Assembly: GCF_008831285.2 (NCBI RefSeq)
Contig: NC_045141.1
Span: 622,001-686,000 of the forward strand
Reading direction: 5' to 3'
From: Nymphaea colorata
Taxonomy: Eukaryota; Streptophyta; Magnoliopsida; Nymphaeales; Nymphaeaceae
Length of the DNA: 64,000 nt
In this document: in pieces, positions 44,711 to 56,378 of the stretch
Layout of the letters: every line of letters begins with the position of its first letter
Position numbering within the stretch: the stretch's first letter is position 1
The notes under the pieces: generated by a model
The model's database searches: none
Told to the model about the DNA's origin: nothing
Seen by the model: the letters and a program-made list of their open reading frames with translations, nothing else
Made by a program: the position numbers and the translations under genes

Positions 44711-44924
44711 CACATTTCCAATTTGGATTCAACCTCACTTGCCTCATCCATACTATAATATTGGATTGGGGATCATCATTGTATTCGACCCTTCCATTTT
44801 TTCCTTTTTGTTTCTCCCCTTTTGCCGTTTCGGGAAGACAAGAAAGAGGAAGAGCGACGGACGTCCGCTCAGAGAGGAGGAAAGTGGGGGAGAAGGAATA
44901 GGAGAAAGGGGAGAGAGGGAAACA

Positions 44925-45650
44925 TGATCAGAGAAGGGAGCCATGGTTTCCACCAGGCGCAGCTCTTCATCGGCAAAGATTTCTATGCCATCGCCGGCGC
45001 CAAGAAGCAAGTATCTCAAGGTATTCAGATGAAGCAAACCTTGCCCAAGTCTTATTTGTTATTGTTTACCTCTTCTTGGGTTTGTTGTCGACTCCAACAT
45101 CTCATTTATGTGTTTTGTGGTTTTCTTTGGGGGTTGTTTTCTTCAGGGCATGATTTTTTGGGAATTAGGCAGAGAACTTGTTTTTCTTTGGGGGTTGAAT
45201 TGGTGGAATCAGGCAGAGAACTCTCATCCAAAAGAGGTGCCGGTCGCATCAAGGGGCGATGTGCCCAACTCGAAGGAATTAGCACTGTCGTCTTCATGCT
45301 ACCAGCTCCCCTCTGACCCGGCGGCCGGTTCTGTGGAAGATCCGGCACTGATGAGACCCCAGCTTCCAATCTAGATGCCGCGGTCGACAAACCGGTCGCG
45401 AGGCGACCTCCTTTACCCGGTTTGTATCCTGAGTTCTACATGTGCCACTTGGGGGAACGATAATTGTGAAAACCAGCCTTCACTAATCCTTTTTCCATTT
45501 TGCTTATTTTGGGTTATAGATTCTGCATCGGAGAAATTGAATACATTGCCATCGACATGGAATCCTTTTTCCGTTTTGCTTATTGTGGGTTATAGATTCT
45601 GCATCGGAGAAATTGCATACAGTGCCATCGACATGGAATAATAGTTTGAT
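44925..45650 (+). other. Exon-like stretch of an unrecognised gene
   Basis: A GA-rich, leader-like stretch (44820-44924) precedes an ATG at 44925 that opens a GC-richer frame containing HGFHQAQLFIGKDFYAIAGA. This frame ends at a plausible donor (CTCAAG then GTATTC, about 45020). A later GC-rich block (45225-45415) and a TTATAG acceptor-like site before ATTCTGCATCGGAG (about 45520) suggest further exons. I do not recognise the protein and cannot join the parts into one open frame, so this may be a young pseudogene or non-coding. Composition clearly differs from the neighbouring AT-rich spacer. Confidence 0.3.
45485..45636. repeat. 76-bp tandem duplication
   Basis: Two units at 45485-45560 and 45561-45636, starting AATCCTTTTTCC, with only a few substitutions. 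Each unit contains the acceptor-like GGGTTATAG followed by ATTCTGCATCGGAGAAATTG. Confidence 0.93.
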
Positions 45651-48140
45651 GAAAAGGATGCCTAATTTGGAATCATTGACTGCATGGGGAAGACTTATAT
45701 CATAGTATCTGTAGGTATTTTGCCCAATCCACTTCGTGATTGCTGATCGAGTACCTTGTTTTGCTGCTTCTCTTGACTTCGGCTTTAGGTCATATATTGG
45801 TTGGTTTTAAGTGCCACAATTTGGTCAGGTTTCAGTTGTAGGCTCCAGGTGGATTGATTGCATGTGGTTCTGATTTCATCAACTAACATGGACTGGAGGT
45901 CTCTTCAGGGATTTGTGTGTTTATAAAGTATGGTGCCTTCATTTCAATTAAGTTGTCATGGTCGTCAAGAACGTTAATGTTGTATGTTGTTTCTGTGGAT
46001 AGGAAATTTTGGAAGTCTATGTTTGTTTCAGGCAAAACATTTTCCTCAGTTGTTAGCTTAATCATTTTTTTCTCTGACCTGGATTCAAGAGTTTTGATAT
46101 TCGCCTTGTCGCTTGGTCATGTTTCATAGGGTAGAAGCTAAACTCTAGGGTTATCATTTGTGGTCAACGAATGAAAATCAGTTCTCTAAGTGGTGTAGCC
46201 TGGTTCAGGCGTTTCATAGATATCTCAAATAGGAAGCAAGTCAACATATCATGCAAAGGAAGGGCAGCATAAGGTCATGGTAAGGAGTAGGTAGATGACA
46301 TAAATAAAGTCAAGTCCATGACATCTCCATGTATTGCAACATTGTGTTTGGATGTTTTCTGCTTATACTTTATTAGTTTGTGGTCAAGAACATATTTTGC
46401 AAAGTCCTCATGTAACCAGGGCACAAGGCTGATCAACTTTGCTGGATAGTCATACATTTAGAGTCTAACAGAGGAAAATCCCATAGTTGTCATTATCATG
46501 CACTTGATGATTTTACAAAATTCACCACATAGGATTGGTTTATCCCGGGCTTCCTTTGGGAAAAGATAAGAGTTTATCCTAAACCATTTATAAAGCTTTC
46601 AATCAGTTGAGGACTCAAACATTTATGGAAAATCGTCACTATTAAACCAACCTTTCGTATAGAAGTCCCTAGGAGAGTTGGTGAAGTTCATTTTTCTACC
46701 CAACCAACCTATGGTATTTTGCATTCATCCTATTCTTTAAAGTAGAATTCCTTCCTCTTGGTGACATACCATTTGATGTTAAGAATTTTTGTAAAAGTGA
46801 TAATTTTCAGTTTTGCTTAAAAACATTTTAAAAGTGTCTTCTCACACAATGATGTGGCTTTTCTTTATTCTTAGTACATCCTTGAACGGAAGGATAAAAT
46901 TTCAAATTTTTGTTGCCAAACAATGGAAGAGGAAAATTGAAAAGATCCTAAATATGAGCAGTAAGGAAAGGTATTGTGAAGTTGAGAAAGTCGAGACTAG
47001 GAAATGCTATTGAATCTAGTAATCAAGCATTTACAAGGATTTAGCAGGAAGATATCTTGAGAGAGAAGCCAAAATGCTTTGTAAGATCTTGGTAGGTAGC
47101 AAAATGAGAGTTGAGAGGTTGGCTCGGGGCTTGTGTAGTCATTCCTCTGGGTCAGTAATCAAGAGCACCAGGTAGGCATATAGGTGATTTATGTCAATAC
47201 CATGAAGATAATGACTTAAGAACCTTTGGCTCATCGAGAACCCGCAAGGTGAAGTGGGTTGGATACGCGACAAAGCTACACATAACCACCAAAGCGGTGG
47301 AGCTTCGTAGTAGCCTTTGGGGTGGTGGCGTATTCCCTCAAAGGTGAAGGTCGGCCTAAAAAAAGATAAAGAAAAAAAAAGATTAAGGCAAAAGCTGAAT
47401 GCAAGAGAAAGAAAAAAAGAGAGGAAAAAAAAGCAAAAGGTGTTTGCCAAGAGATGAAAGGCATGAAGGTATTGTTCCCTTAAGCACCAAATTAATTATA
47501 TATCTTTAGGGGGTTATAGACTTAAATATTGCTCTTTTAATATTATGGCAACATATTAGGGTAAAACTAGCTAAGTGATTTACAGGTTCTTACGTAACAG
47601 ATTATGTGCTTTTCACAAGGATAAACGATAGAAATATTTGCAATTATTTGCTGCGTTAAGAATAAAATTCACATGAAATGGAGGCACTTTGGGCGTTACT
47701 CTCTTCCACTGTAAAACATGGGGAAACAAATGGAGGCTCCCGAAAAGATAAAGGTAGGGGCGTACAACTTAAATCAATTCACGCATTATTGCAATGCAAA
47801 CTACTCCATACATTAGATGGTCTGAGTAAATGACATGTCTATGATAAACCACAAAATAAGTAACCAACACATAGAGAGTTCAAAATTTTGAGACCCACTT
47901 CGTAAACTTAATTGATTTCCTCCATCCCTACCAATTAGTATTACCTTTTAGAACTGCTTCATCATTTGAGCCACTCAGATCCACATTTTACAGGTAACTC
48001 AATCGTTTTCTAATGCACTATTCTCATTTAAAACACCTCATATTTCATCCTTTAATTTTATTGATTTTTTTGAAGTCATTTAGTTGCAAAACGTTGCATT
48101 CTTGGATAAATGTTCTATATGAACGCCACATTCTTGGATA
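45651..48140. other. Intergenic DNA, no gene recognised
   Basis: AT-rich spacer with an A-rich tract (about 47355-47450). Short open frames have no recognisable motif. Confidence 0.5.
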
Positions 48141-48142
48141 CA

Positions 48143-48291
48143 TGTTACAACACAATCACACCTTCAACCTTCTAGAGACTTCCACATGTGTGACAAGGAA
48201 CACCATGATTCAATTTTATGGTTTTACAATGGGCGTAAAGAAAAGAGAGTTAATAACACGGCTTTAAAATTAGTTTTCATTTTTCATAACA
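48143..48291 (-). repeat. Truncated 3' LTR of copia element A
   Basis: On the minus strand the LTR starts TGTTATG at 48291, directly after a purine tract (GAAGGAGGGG, 48292-48301). About 150 bp match the LTR fragments at 56379-56586 and 61690-61934; beyond about 48143 the similarity ends. Confidence 0.75.
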
Positions 48292-48301
48292 CCCCTCCTT
48301 C

Positions 48302-51300
48302 AAACTGGTGAATGAGGTCTCCAAAACGCAGTTTGAGCTTTTAAAATTTTACTTGATCTTTGACAGGGGACTTGGTGAATAGATCAGCCAGATGTAAGTA
48401 TGATGGAACATAGCTTGTGACAATTGTTCCATTTTTTACTTGCTCATGCACTAGATGCCAGTCGATCTCCCCATCCTTGGTGCATTCATGTAAAATTGAG
48501 CTCACTGCCATTTGTAATACTGATCTCATCACAAAGAAGCTGCGCTGGTGAAGGAGGAGGCAGTTGGAGATCTTTTAGAAGACATCTTATCCATATAAGT
48601 TCTCAGCAGTAGTTGCGCGATATTTTTATTTCGGCTGAGAAGCGAGATACTATGCTCAGTTTTTATGTTTTTCAAAAGATTAGACATTCTCCTAATTAAA
48701 CATAGTAACCAGAGATTGACTTTTTGGTGTCTTTGCAAGCTCCATAGTTGGCATCAAAATACGCGGTAAGCTTGAAATTGTCATCTACTGGAAGAAAAAT
48801 TCAATGACCGGGTGAAGTTTGAGATAGCGTAATACTTTTATAGCCGAATTGTAGTGAGTAGTCGGTTTCTGCATATGGCGGCTGGGAAAGTAAATAGCAA
48901 AAACTATTTCTGGCATGGTTATAGTCAGATATATAAGATGCCCCACAAGTCTTCAAAACAGTGAAGGATTTTTTAAATCTTATCCATCATTGGCAGCAAG
49001 GGTTTGACAAGGTTCCATGGGATCCTCATTTGGCTTGGCATTGAGAAGGCTTAATTCATCAATAATGCCACAAGAATACTTGCGCTGTGACGAAAATATT
49101 CATTTCTTCCCTTTGCTAAGCTCTAGGCCAAGGAAACATTTTAAGTTGCCCATGTCTTTCATGCAAAATATTTTGCCAAGATACATTTGCAGTTTTCTAG
49201 GTATTCCACTTCATTTCCTGCAACAATCAGAGCATTGATGTACATCAAAATTACCATGAACACCATTTCTCTTTGATATGCACACAGTGTGTAATCACAC
49301 TTGGATTGCATAAAACCATAGCTCACCACTTCTGATGAGAACTTCAAGAACCTGTTTTGAGGAGCATGTTTCAGCCCATAGATAAACTTGTTTAGTTTGC
49401 ACAATTTTGTTTCTCCTTTTTCGCAATAACTAGGAGGCAATGTCATGCAGATTTCTTCATTCAATTTCCTGTTTAGAAAGAAGTTATACACATCCATTTG
49501 TTGCAGCACCCAATTTCGTTTTGCAGCTATTGCAATCAAACAACAAATAATAACAAGTTTGGCGGCAGCAGCATAGGTCTCATGGAAATCCAAGCCTTCC
49601 ACTTGTGCATACCCTTTGGCCACTAATATGGCTTCGAACCTTTCTATTTCACCATTCACCTTATACTTGATCCGATAAACTCACTTGCAGCTGATGGGTT
49701 TGACATTATTTGAAGGGGTGTCTAGGGTCCAAGTATTGTTTGATTCCACCGCCATAATTTCTTCTCGCATGGCTCTTTTCCAATTTGTATGTTTCTCTGC
49801 CTGACTAAAGGATGAAGGTTTGGTTTGAAGGAAGATATTCAACAAGAAGCTTTTAAGAGCAGCTGAAAAATTGGAAAAAGACAACTTATGACAAATGATA
49901 CCTTGTGGGAGCCCTTTTCCATGATGGTGATGGACTTCATGAATAAGGATGGACCATACCACAGTGAAAATCCTTCCATAAAATTGATGGCTTTGATATT
50001 CTTGATGATTTGCAGACTGACTGTTGAGGACTTGGTAAAGTTTCTAGGGAAGTATTTGTTTCAACCTCATCACTTGATTCTAAAACAAATTCAGGTGGTT
50101 GTTCAATGTTTGTACAATCAGTAGTCATGACATCATCTTGGATTTCAGTCAGTTGACAAGAACAAGGGCCTTGCTCACTTGAATTTCTGCTCTCAAGTGT
50201 ATGATTGTCATCAAATGTGAGAGGAATAACTAGAAAATGTGAGACTTTGCTCCGATCCTTTGAGAATTTGAAGGGAAATTCAGTTTCATTGAAGACCATA
50301 TCCTACAAACGATTTTTATTTTGGTTTCCAAATCAAGTAGATTGTAGCCTTTTTGTTCAATAGGATACCCAATGAACACACCTCACTGAACCTTGTGACT
50401 AGGGATAACGGATCGGATTCGGATCCAATATATCCTTAATCATAACAGCTTTTTTGGATATTCAAATATTCGGATCCGAAATCGAATAAAGAACTCATAT
50501 CCGAACCCAAAATCCAATTTTATGATCCGAATCTGATTTTTATATTTATATCTGAATCCAAATTTTGAACCAGATTTTGCTAATTTTCAAAATTTAATAG
50601 CAGTAGATATAGGATATTTGTCTAAAATGAATATGATCCGAATTTGCGTCTGAATTCGATCGGATATTTATGTATATCTCAATCTGAATTCGTATATGAT
50701 TGGATGCCATTTATTAAATCTGAATCCAATCTGATTTCCTAATTGGATATTATTTTTTTTTCCATATCCGATTTTTTCAGATCGGATTGGTCAGATATCC
50801 AATTCAAATCGGATATATTGACATCCCTACATGTGACCGAATTTTCCTTGTGGTTTGAGGTTGGTAGAAAAATACAAACAACCAAACACGCATATATGCT
50901 GGTAATGTGGTTTTCTTTTAAATAATTTTTCAAAGGGACATTCATTGTCACGTTCTTTTTTTTTGGATGGGGTCCTATTTATTAAATATGTGGCTGTTAA
51001 TGCACATAAGTCCCAACATTTTAAGGGTAGACCTGACCGAAACTTGAGAGCATACACCACACTCAAGATGTGCTGACGCTTTCTCCCAACTATGCCGTTT
51101 TGTTGACGCATGTAGGGGCATGAATGTTGATGTAGGATGTCTCTATCATGGAAAAAAAATTGTCATTTGAGAAGAACTCGGTTCCACTATCTATCCTATT
51201 TTTAACACATCTGCTTTGAACTGTTTCTCAGTCATGTTAATGAAATGTTTAAGCAAATCACCCACTTCACGTTCATCCATAATAGACAAAAGGTAATGTG

Positions 51301-52988
51301 CTTGAGTGTGCGATGCTTGGGAAACATTATTCCCAAGAGCTTTAGTAAACAGAAACTAGCAAATCCAAAGGTTTAGCAAAACATGATTCACTTCATTTGA
51401 ACATCAATCTATATTGTTTAGCAACACTACATACTTCACAGAAATTATTTGACAACTTAATGATAGAGTCATGCTTTCAGAGCATTTGATTCTTTGAGCA
51501 GGATGGATGCCCAAGTCTCATATGCGAAACATCAAAATCTGATTGAGTGGGTTTCGTGAACAAGCAGTCTACAGTTGTAAGAGGTGACTTGAAAATGAAG
51601 AATCCCCCTGATGAATCACCCAGCTCAATCCTCGTCAAGGAGATCGGGTCCTGCACAAAGCACTCAGTAGTGGGGAAAATCAAATGACGCTTGGTTTTCT
51701 GAATAAATCTGCTCACTGACAATATGTTGTAAGCAAACTTTGGAAGATAATACACTTTTTGAAGAAAAATGGAAGGTGATAGAACAGCTTTACCGAAATG
51801 TGTAGCATATACCGTTCTGTTGTCCTGAACTCTAATTGAAAATTGAACAGCCAATTTTGTGTCATCTAGCAATGATTTATGGCAGCATGACATGTGGTGA
51901 CTAGCACCAATATCTATTACCCAGGTGTCTAGTTTGTAGAATGACATAGCTACAAAATTTAATTGGGTTACTGATCAATTTTTGAGGAGTTGTTTGAATT
52001 GAATAAATTCAACTTTAGTTAGAATTGGAGCAATGTCCTTGCTGAACTATTTTCCATGCATGGTGGAGATTAAGGCATTGGAATCAGTTTTCCCTCCAAC
52101 AGAGGCCTTGATAATAGCCCCCTTGTCTTGATCTGTTTTCCACCTATAAAGTTTGGAGGGTAACCATTTAATTTGAAGCAATGTTCCTTTGATGTCCTGC
52201 AATCTTACAGTAATTGCAGAAGTATTGTGGGTGCCTGTTTTGTTGGTTTGCGAATGCATTCAAATTTGCACTTGCTGAGAGACCAACATACTCGACAGCT
52301 CTAGTTTGAAGACGAGCTTCTCCTCTTGAAGGACCAGTGCATGTCTTTTGTAGAGAAGGCAAGGGTTTCATATGTATGAATCATTCAATCTCATAAGAAA
52401 TTCAATCATTCTCTCTTCTCGTTGCTTTTCAGCAACCACTTTCAAGGCATTGCAAGAGCATTCCAAAAGAACATCTAGGACCAAAGCTTATCCCAATATT
52501 GTAAAATAAAGAGCAACAGATATATTTTCTTGATTCAATCAACTATTGGAGGACTTGAGTTGGTAGTTATGAGGGGTTTGTGCTTTCAGTGAATCGGCCC
52601 TTTAAGTGTGCCCACACTTCAATAGTTGTGGTGGCGTAGATGATATTGCTTGATAATTGTTTTGAGATGGAGTTAAGAATCCATGAAAGACCATGTGATT
52701 GCAAAGCCTCCACATCATGACCTCAGGAGCTGCAATGCTGGGTTTGGGAAGAGTACCATCAACAAAGGTCAAGTTTTTTTTGGTAGACAATGCGATTCTC
52801 ATAGCATGACTCCAGGTTGAGTAGTTTTCACTAGGTACTAATTGTGAACCAATATAGTACCAGGGTTGTCTGAATGATGAAGGAAAAAGAGGTTTTCAAT
52901 AGTGATGTTGTTGTTACCATAAGAAGACTCTGCTCCACTAGCTGAAAAAGGGTTTGAAAAATTGGGAGCCCTACCTGTTGACGCCATG
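48302..52988 (-). pseudogene. Ty1/copia element A: decayed gag-pol polyprotein
   Basis: Minus strand, from gag ATG at 52988 (MASTGRAPNF). Gag shows an HHSDNPGTILV start and SENYSTWSHAMRIAL (about 52840-52790), then a zinc-knuckle remnant (CNYCKIAGHQ, about 52215). Protease plus pre-integrase: WVIDIGASHHM and MRLGHPSCSKNQ (51947-51477). Integrase: 51476-50838, ending ATYLINRTPSKKK and FGCLYFST. After an inserted MITE the frame resumes with VFIGYPIEQKGYNLLDLE (about 50370). RT: 49962-49159, with WKRAMREEIMAVESNNTW, VAKGYAQVEGLDFHETYA, QQMDVYNFFLN and KFIYGLKHAP. RNase H: about 48780-48341, with AYFDANYGACKDTKKSISGY and ADLFTK. The protease DTG reads DIG and the RT YVDD region reads MYINAL. Many stops and frameshifts show it is inactive. 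Confidence 0.9.
50400..50829. mobile_element. hAT-like MITE inserted in copia element A
   Basis: About 430 bp with ends TAGGGATAACGG (left) and, as reverse complement, TAGGGATGTCAA (right). The flanks CTTGTGAC (50392-50399) and CATGTGAC (50830-50837) match 7 of 8 positions, as in a hAT TSD. The interior is rich in GGATCCGAAT/ATCCGATT motifs and non-coding. Removing it restores continuity of the integrase to RT linker of the copia polyprotein. A related copy lies at 57166-57485. Confidence 0.85.
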
Positions 52989-53001
52989 GCTCTGTATTAT
53001 A
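52988..53001 (-). promoter_or_regulatory. Degenerate primer-binding site of copia element A
   Basis: On the minus strand TATAATACAGAGCC follows the LTR end (TACA) by three bases and keeps the CAGAGCC core of the usual TGGTATCAGAGC. It overlaps the base before the gag ATG. Confidence 0.55.
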
Positions 53002-53004
53002 GTA

Positions 53005-53319
53005 TGTAGAAATTATTTGAGTTAAGGAAGAATGTAACATAAGGAAGAGAACAGAGAATTGCTTCATATTTTTCTTTTGATCTTACACACCTATATACAG
53101 AAGAAAAAGTAGTACACGGTTTTTAGTTTCAATGACATTTGGCTGGCTCATCTTATCCAATGATATTTGCATGGCTCATCTTATCCCATGACATTCGGTT
53201 GGCTCATCTTCTCCAACGATATTTGGCTGGCTCATCTTAACAGCTTCACTAACCAACTGAAAAATCTTATCATTAAGATGTCAAGATAAGAAGATAAGAA
53301 GCGAATCTTAATTTTAACA
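53005..53319 (-). repeat. LTR shared by copia elements A and B
   Basis: 315 bp on the minus strand, TGTTAAAATT...CTACA. It is preceded by a clean PPT (GAAGGGGAG, next to the C-terminus of B) and followed by the degenerate PBS and gag of A, so it acts as 3' LTR of B and 5' LTR of A. It contains the four-copy 28-bp minisatellite (53134-53245) and a TATATAGG box (about 53093). Its U3 does not resemble the LTR at 48143-48291. Confidence 0.75.
53134..53245. repeat. 28-bp minisatellite, four copies, inside the copia LTR
   Basis: Four contiguous 28-bp units at 53134, 53162, 53190 and 53218, of the form A(T/C)GA(C/T)ATTTGGCTGGCTCA then TCTTATCC-like. Units differ at a few positions each. Confidence 0.95.
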
Positions 53320-55698
53320 CTCCCCTTCAAACTAAGTGTAGAGTTTCTTATGTTCAGTTTGGATAGAAGATGATTAAATGCTTCCTTGCCTAAGGCCTTA
53401 GTGAATAAGTCTGCCAGCTGATCTTTATTGTTAATGTAACTGGTTCTCACTACACCTTGATTTGTTTTTTCTCATACCACATGACAGTCTAAATCTATAT
53501 GTTTGGTACGCTAATGAAAAACTGGATTGGCAGCAATATGCATGGCAGCCTGATTGTCGTAGTATAGATTTTTGGTTGTACATGTCTCACGCCTAGATCC
53601 GACAATAAGAATTTCAACCAAGTCACTTCACATACTGCATTTGCCAACACCTTGTATTCTGCTTCTGCAAAGGAGTGAGATACTGTGGGCTGTTTTTTTG
53701 TCTTTCATGAAATTGGGGAATCAAAAAGAAGAACACAATAACTAGTTATGGACCTTCACGTTTCTTGACACGCCACCCAATCATAATCACAAAACACACT
53801 CATTTGAGGATTGGTTTGTTTGCTTAGGAGAGTTCCTTGTTCAAGTCTGTGCTTTCGTTCCGCTAGAAATTCCATTGGCTTGGCACCCATTATACTTGTT
53901 TCACTTATAATGTTGAGAGCATATGTTTGCTGCAAAACATAAATTACTGCAGTTGAACAAGCAATTTCTAAGTGTATAATGTGTGTTCGGCATTTGATTG
54001 ACTGAATCCAAACTCCACTAATTCCAACGACAATTTGTGAAACCAAGTTTGAGGAGACTGTTTGAGACCGTAGAGAGATTTATGTAATTTACATACCAGA
54101 TTCTCCCCCTTATGGTCATATCTTGGTGGAACTTGCATATGTACTTCTTCAACCAAATCGCCATGAAGAAAGACATTCTTCACAACCATTTATTATAATA
54201 ACCAATCATTTTCCACAGCGACTGAAAGTAAAGTTCAGGCAGTTACCATTTTTGCGGCTAGTACAAATGTCTCATTGTAGTCCAGTCCTTCCTATTGGGA
54301 ATAACCTTTGGTGACCAGGCGTGCCTTGTATTGCTCAACAGTACCGTCTGATCAGAACTCGAATTGTAAACTCACTTGCAACCGATGGGCTTAACTCCTT
54401 GTGGTGAAGTGCTCATTGTCCAAGTGTTGTTTACCATTAGTGTACTAATTTCTAAGTTCATTGTGTCTCGCCACTCCCTATGTCCAACTGCCACTTTAAA
54501 GGGTTTTAGGAGAGAAACGAGAAAGTGAAGTAAAGTAAGAAAAAGGGTACCTTGTGCCTTTCATTGCATTAAATGTCAAGTTACCATTGGTCAAGGGAGT
54601 TGAAATAAGAGAGCAATAGAAATCCCGCATTCAGGTCCTGCAAGACACAATGAGTAGGGAAGAAAGTTACAAAAAAGTTTAGTGCCTTGCTCAATTGACT
54701 CACAAAGAGTGGGTTCACTTTAAAAGAGAAAATATACAAGGAATTTTCGAGAGTGAATGCTGGTAGTTTAACATCACTAGTTTGATGGATAGTTATTGTA
54801 TGTTGATTTGGTAAGTTTATAGGTACTCGGCAATTGGTTGGTTTTTGAAGTAGAGAGCTATCAGCACAAATGCACCGACTTGCTCTAAATCGATAATCCA
54901 AGGAAGATGGGAGACACTATATGAAGATATATTACCTACGAAATTGATAGAGGCAGACGGAGTTCAAACAAGTGATAAGAGTTTATGATACTCATCCATA
55001 GTGAATGAAGGCACAACTTCCTTGGAAGTTTGACCGTTGCTGCCAGAGAAACTAGTACCATCACTTGCATGGAGGTCCACCCGCCTTTGATTATGAACGG
55101 TAGCTGCAGCTAGTGGTGGCCAAAAGTTGGGATCATGGAATCGATGTCCTCGAGGATAGCCATTCAACTTGAAACATTTATCTTTCACATGATCTGTGTT
55201 ATGACAATAGCTACAGATTGGTCATCTTTGACGTCTTTCTTTATTGCATTGAAACTTGAAACTTTGTTCAAGTGATGCTGCTTGGGGAATATGATTGTGT
55301 GATATTGCCAATGTGGTGTGAGAGGCTGATGGCATGAATCTTGCTTCATGCTGTTGTTCCTCCTGCAAGACTAGAGCATATAATTTGTTTAGTTTGGATA
55401 AGGGACAAGCAATAAAATCTGTCCTCTAATATCATCATATGAGTCGTTCAGTCCGTTCAAGAACTAAATTACACGTTCTCATTGGATTTGATCCGAATAA
55501 TTTTTTATGCCCCACATGAACATAGACATAGGATTGTAGTAATTTAATTCTTCCCAAAGCATTTTGATTTTTATATAATATGTTTTGTATAATATCTAGT
55601 AACAGACATGGACTCTTGCTGTAATTGATGTATTGAACTGTGTAGCTGAAAGACTCTTGGTGCAAGACTTTGAGTAATGTTTAGTCTAGTGTCGATGA
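53320..55698 (-). pseudogene. Ty1/copia element B: truncated gag-pol lacking integrase
   Basis: Minus strand. Gag remnant (about 55690-54964) with APRVFQLH, FLNGLNDSYDDIRGQIL, LNKLYALVLQEEQ and an intact zinc knuckle C-X2-C-X4-H-X4-C (CSYCHNTDHVKDKC) followed by FKLNGYP. Protease region about 54920-54581 (WIID then a frameshift, SLLQKPTN). RT from about 54380 ([46 protein letters not shown]) to about 53756. RNase H tail to 53320 (QLADLFTKALGKEAF). The GAG-preintegrase and integrase core that should lie between protease and RT are missing. The gag N-terminus, PBS and 5' LTR are also missing. Multiple stops and frameshifts; not functional. Confidence 0.87.
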
Positions 55699-56250
55699 GG
55701 ACTCAATACCCGACTTCCCATGCATAGGAGAAGAAAAAATGCCATAGGGAAGATGGCAGAAATCTGGATATTCTGGCTGGCTCTGATCACGTCGCCGGTT
55801 GAGCAGGAGTCACCACGGCCTGACAATGCTGTTTGAACCTTTTGGGGCCCAATGGGGGTCGACACTAATGGCGGCGAGTGATGAAATAGAGGGCACCAAG
55901 AAACTGGAAACAAAGAGAGGGGAGAACACAAATTCAAGGATTCCAGCTGTGAGAGGCTACCTCAGTGATCGAGCTTGGCTTGTTAGGTTCGCCTTCCTTT
56001 GGGGATGCTGTCCATGAAGTTTGACAGGAAAAGGTGGTCGGCATCGCAAACAGTAGTGGAAGGGGCAGATTCATCGAAGAACCACTCTACAGAATGCAGG
56101 GAATCCTCCAATCGTTGGGATTGGATCGATGCTTGCTCGAACTATTCTGGGATGACTTTTGGAGGATCGTGAAAGGCTGGCAATGCTACCTGAACTGCTG
56201 GATGCCAGAAACAGTGCACGCGATTAAGAAAATCACTGGTTTAAGTCACC
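55699..56250. other. GC-richer unrecognised DNA between copia B and the LTR fragments
   Basis: This stretch has codon-like complexity on both strands (for example a plus-strand frame 56034-56260 with LELFWDDFWRIVKGW) but no family I recognise. It is bounded on the left by a 20-bp sequence repeated at 56860-56879. It could be a captured gene fragment. Confidence 0.35.
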
Positions 56251-56266
56251 ACGGTTCTTGGTTTCA

Positions 56267-56378
56267 ACGACATTTGGCTGGCTCATCTTATCCCACTACA
56301 TTCAGCTGGCTCTTCTTCACCCATGACATTCGGCTGGCTCATCTTCAGCCACGATATTTGGCATCGTGCTCTTCTTCC
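56267..56378. repeat. Second four-copy array of the 28-bp LTR minisatellite
   Basis: Units start at 56267, 56295, 56323 and 56351, each 28 bp, homologous to the array at 53134-53245. The sequence just before it (GGTTTCAACGAC versus AGTTTCAATGAC) also matches, so it is a fragment of the same LTR type. Confidence 0.93.
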
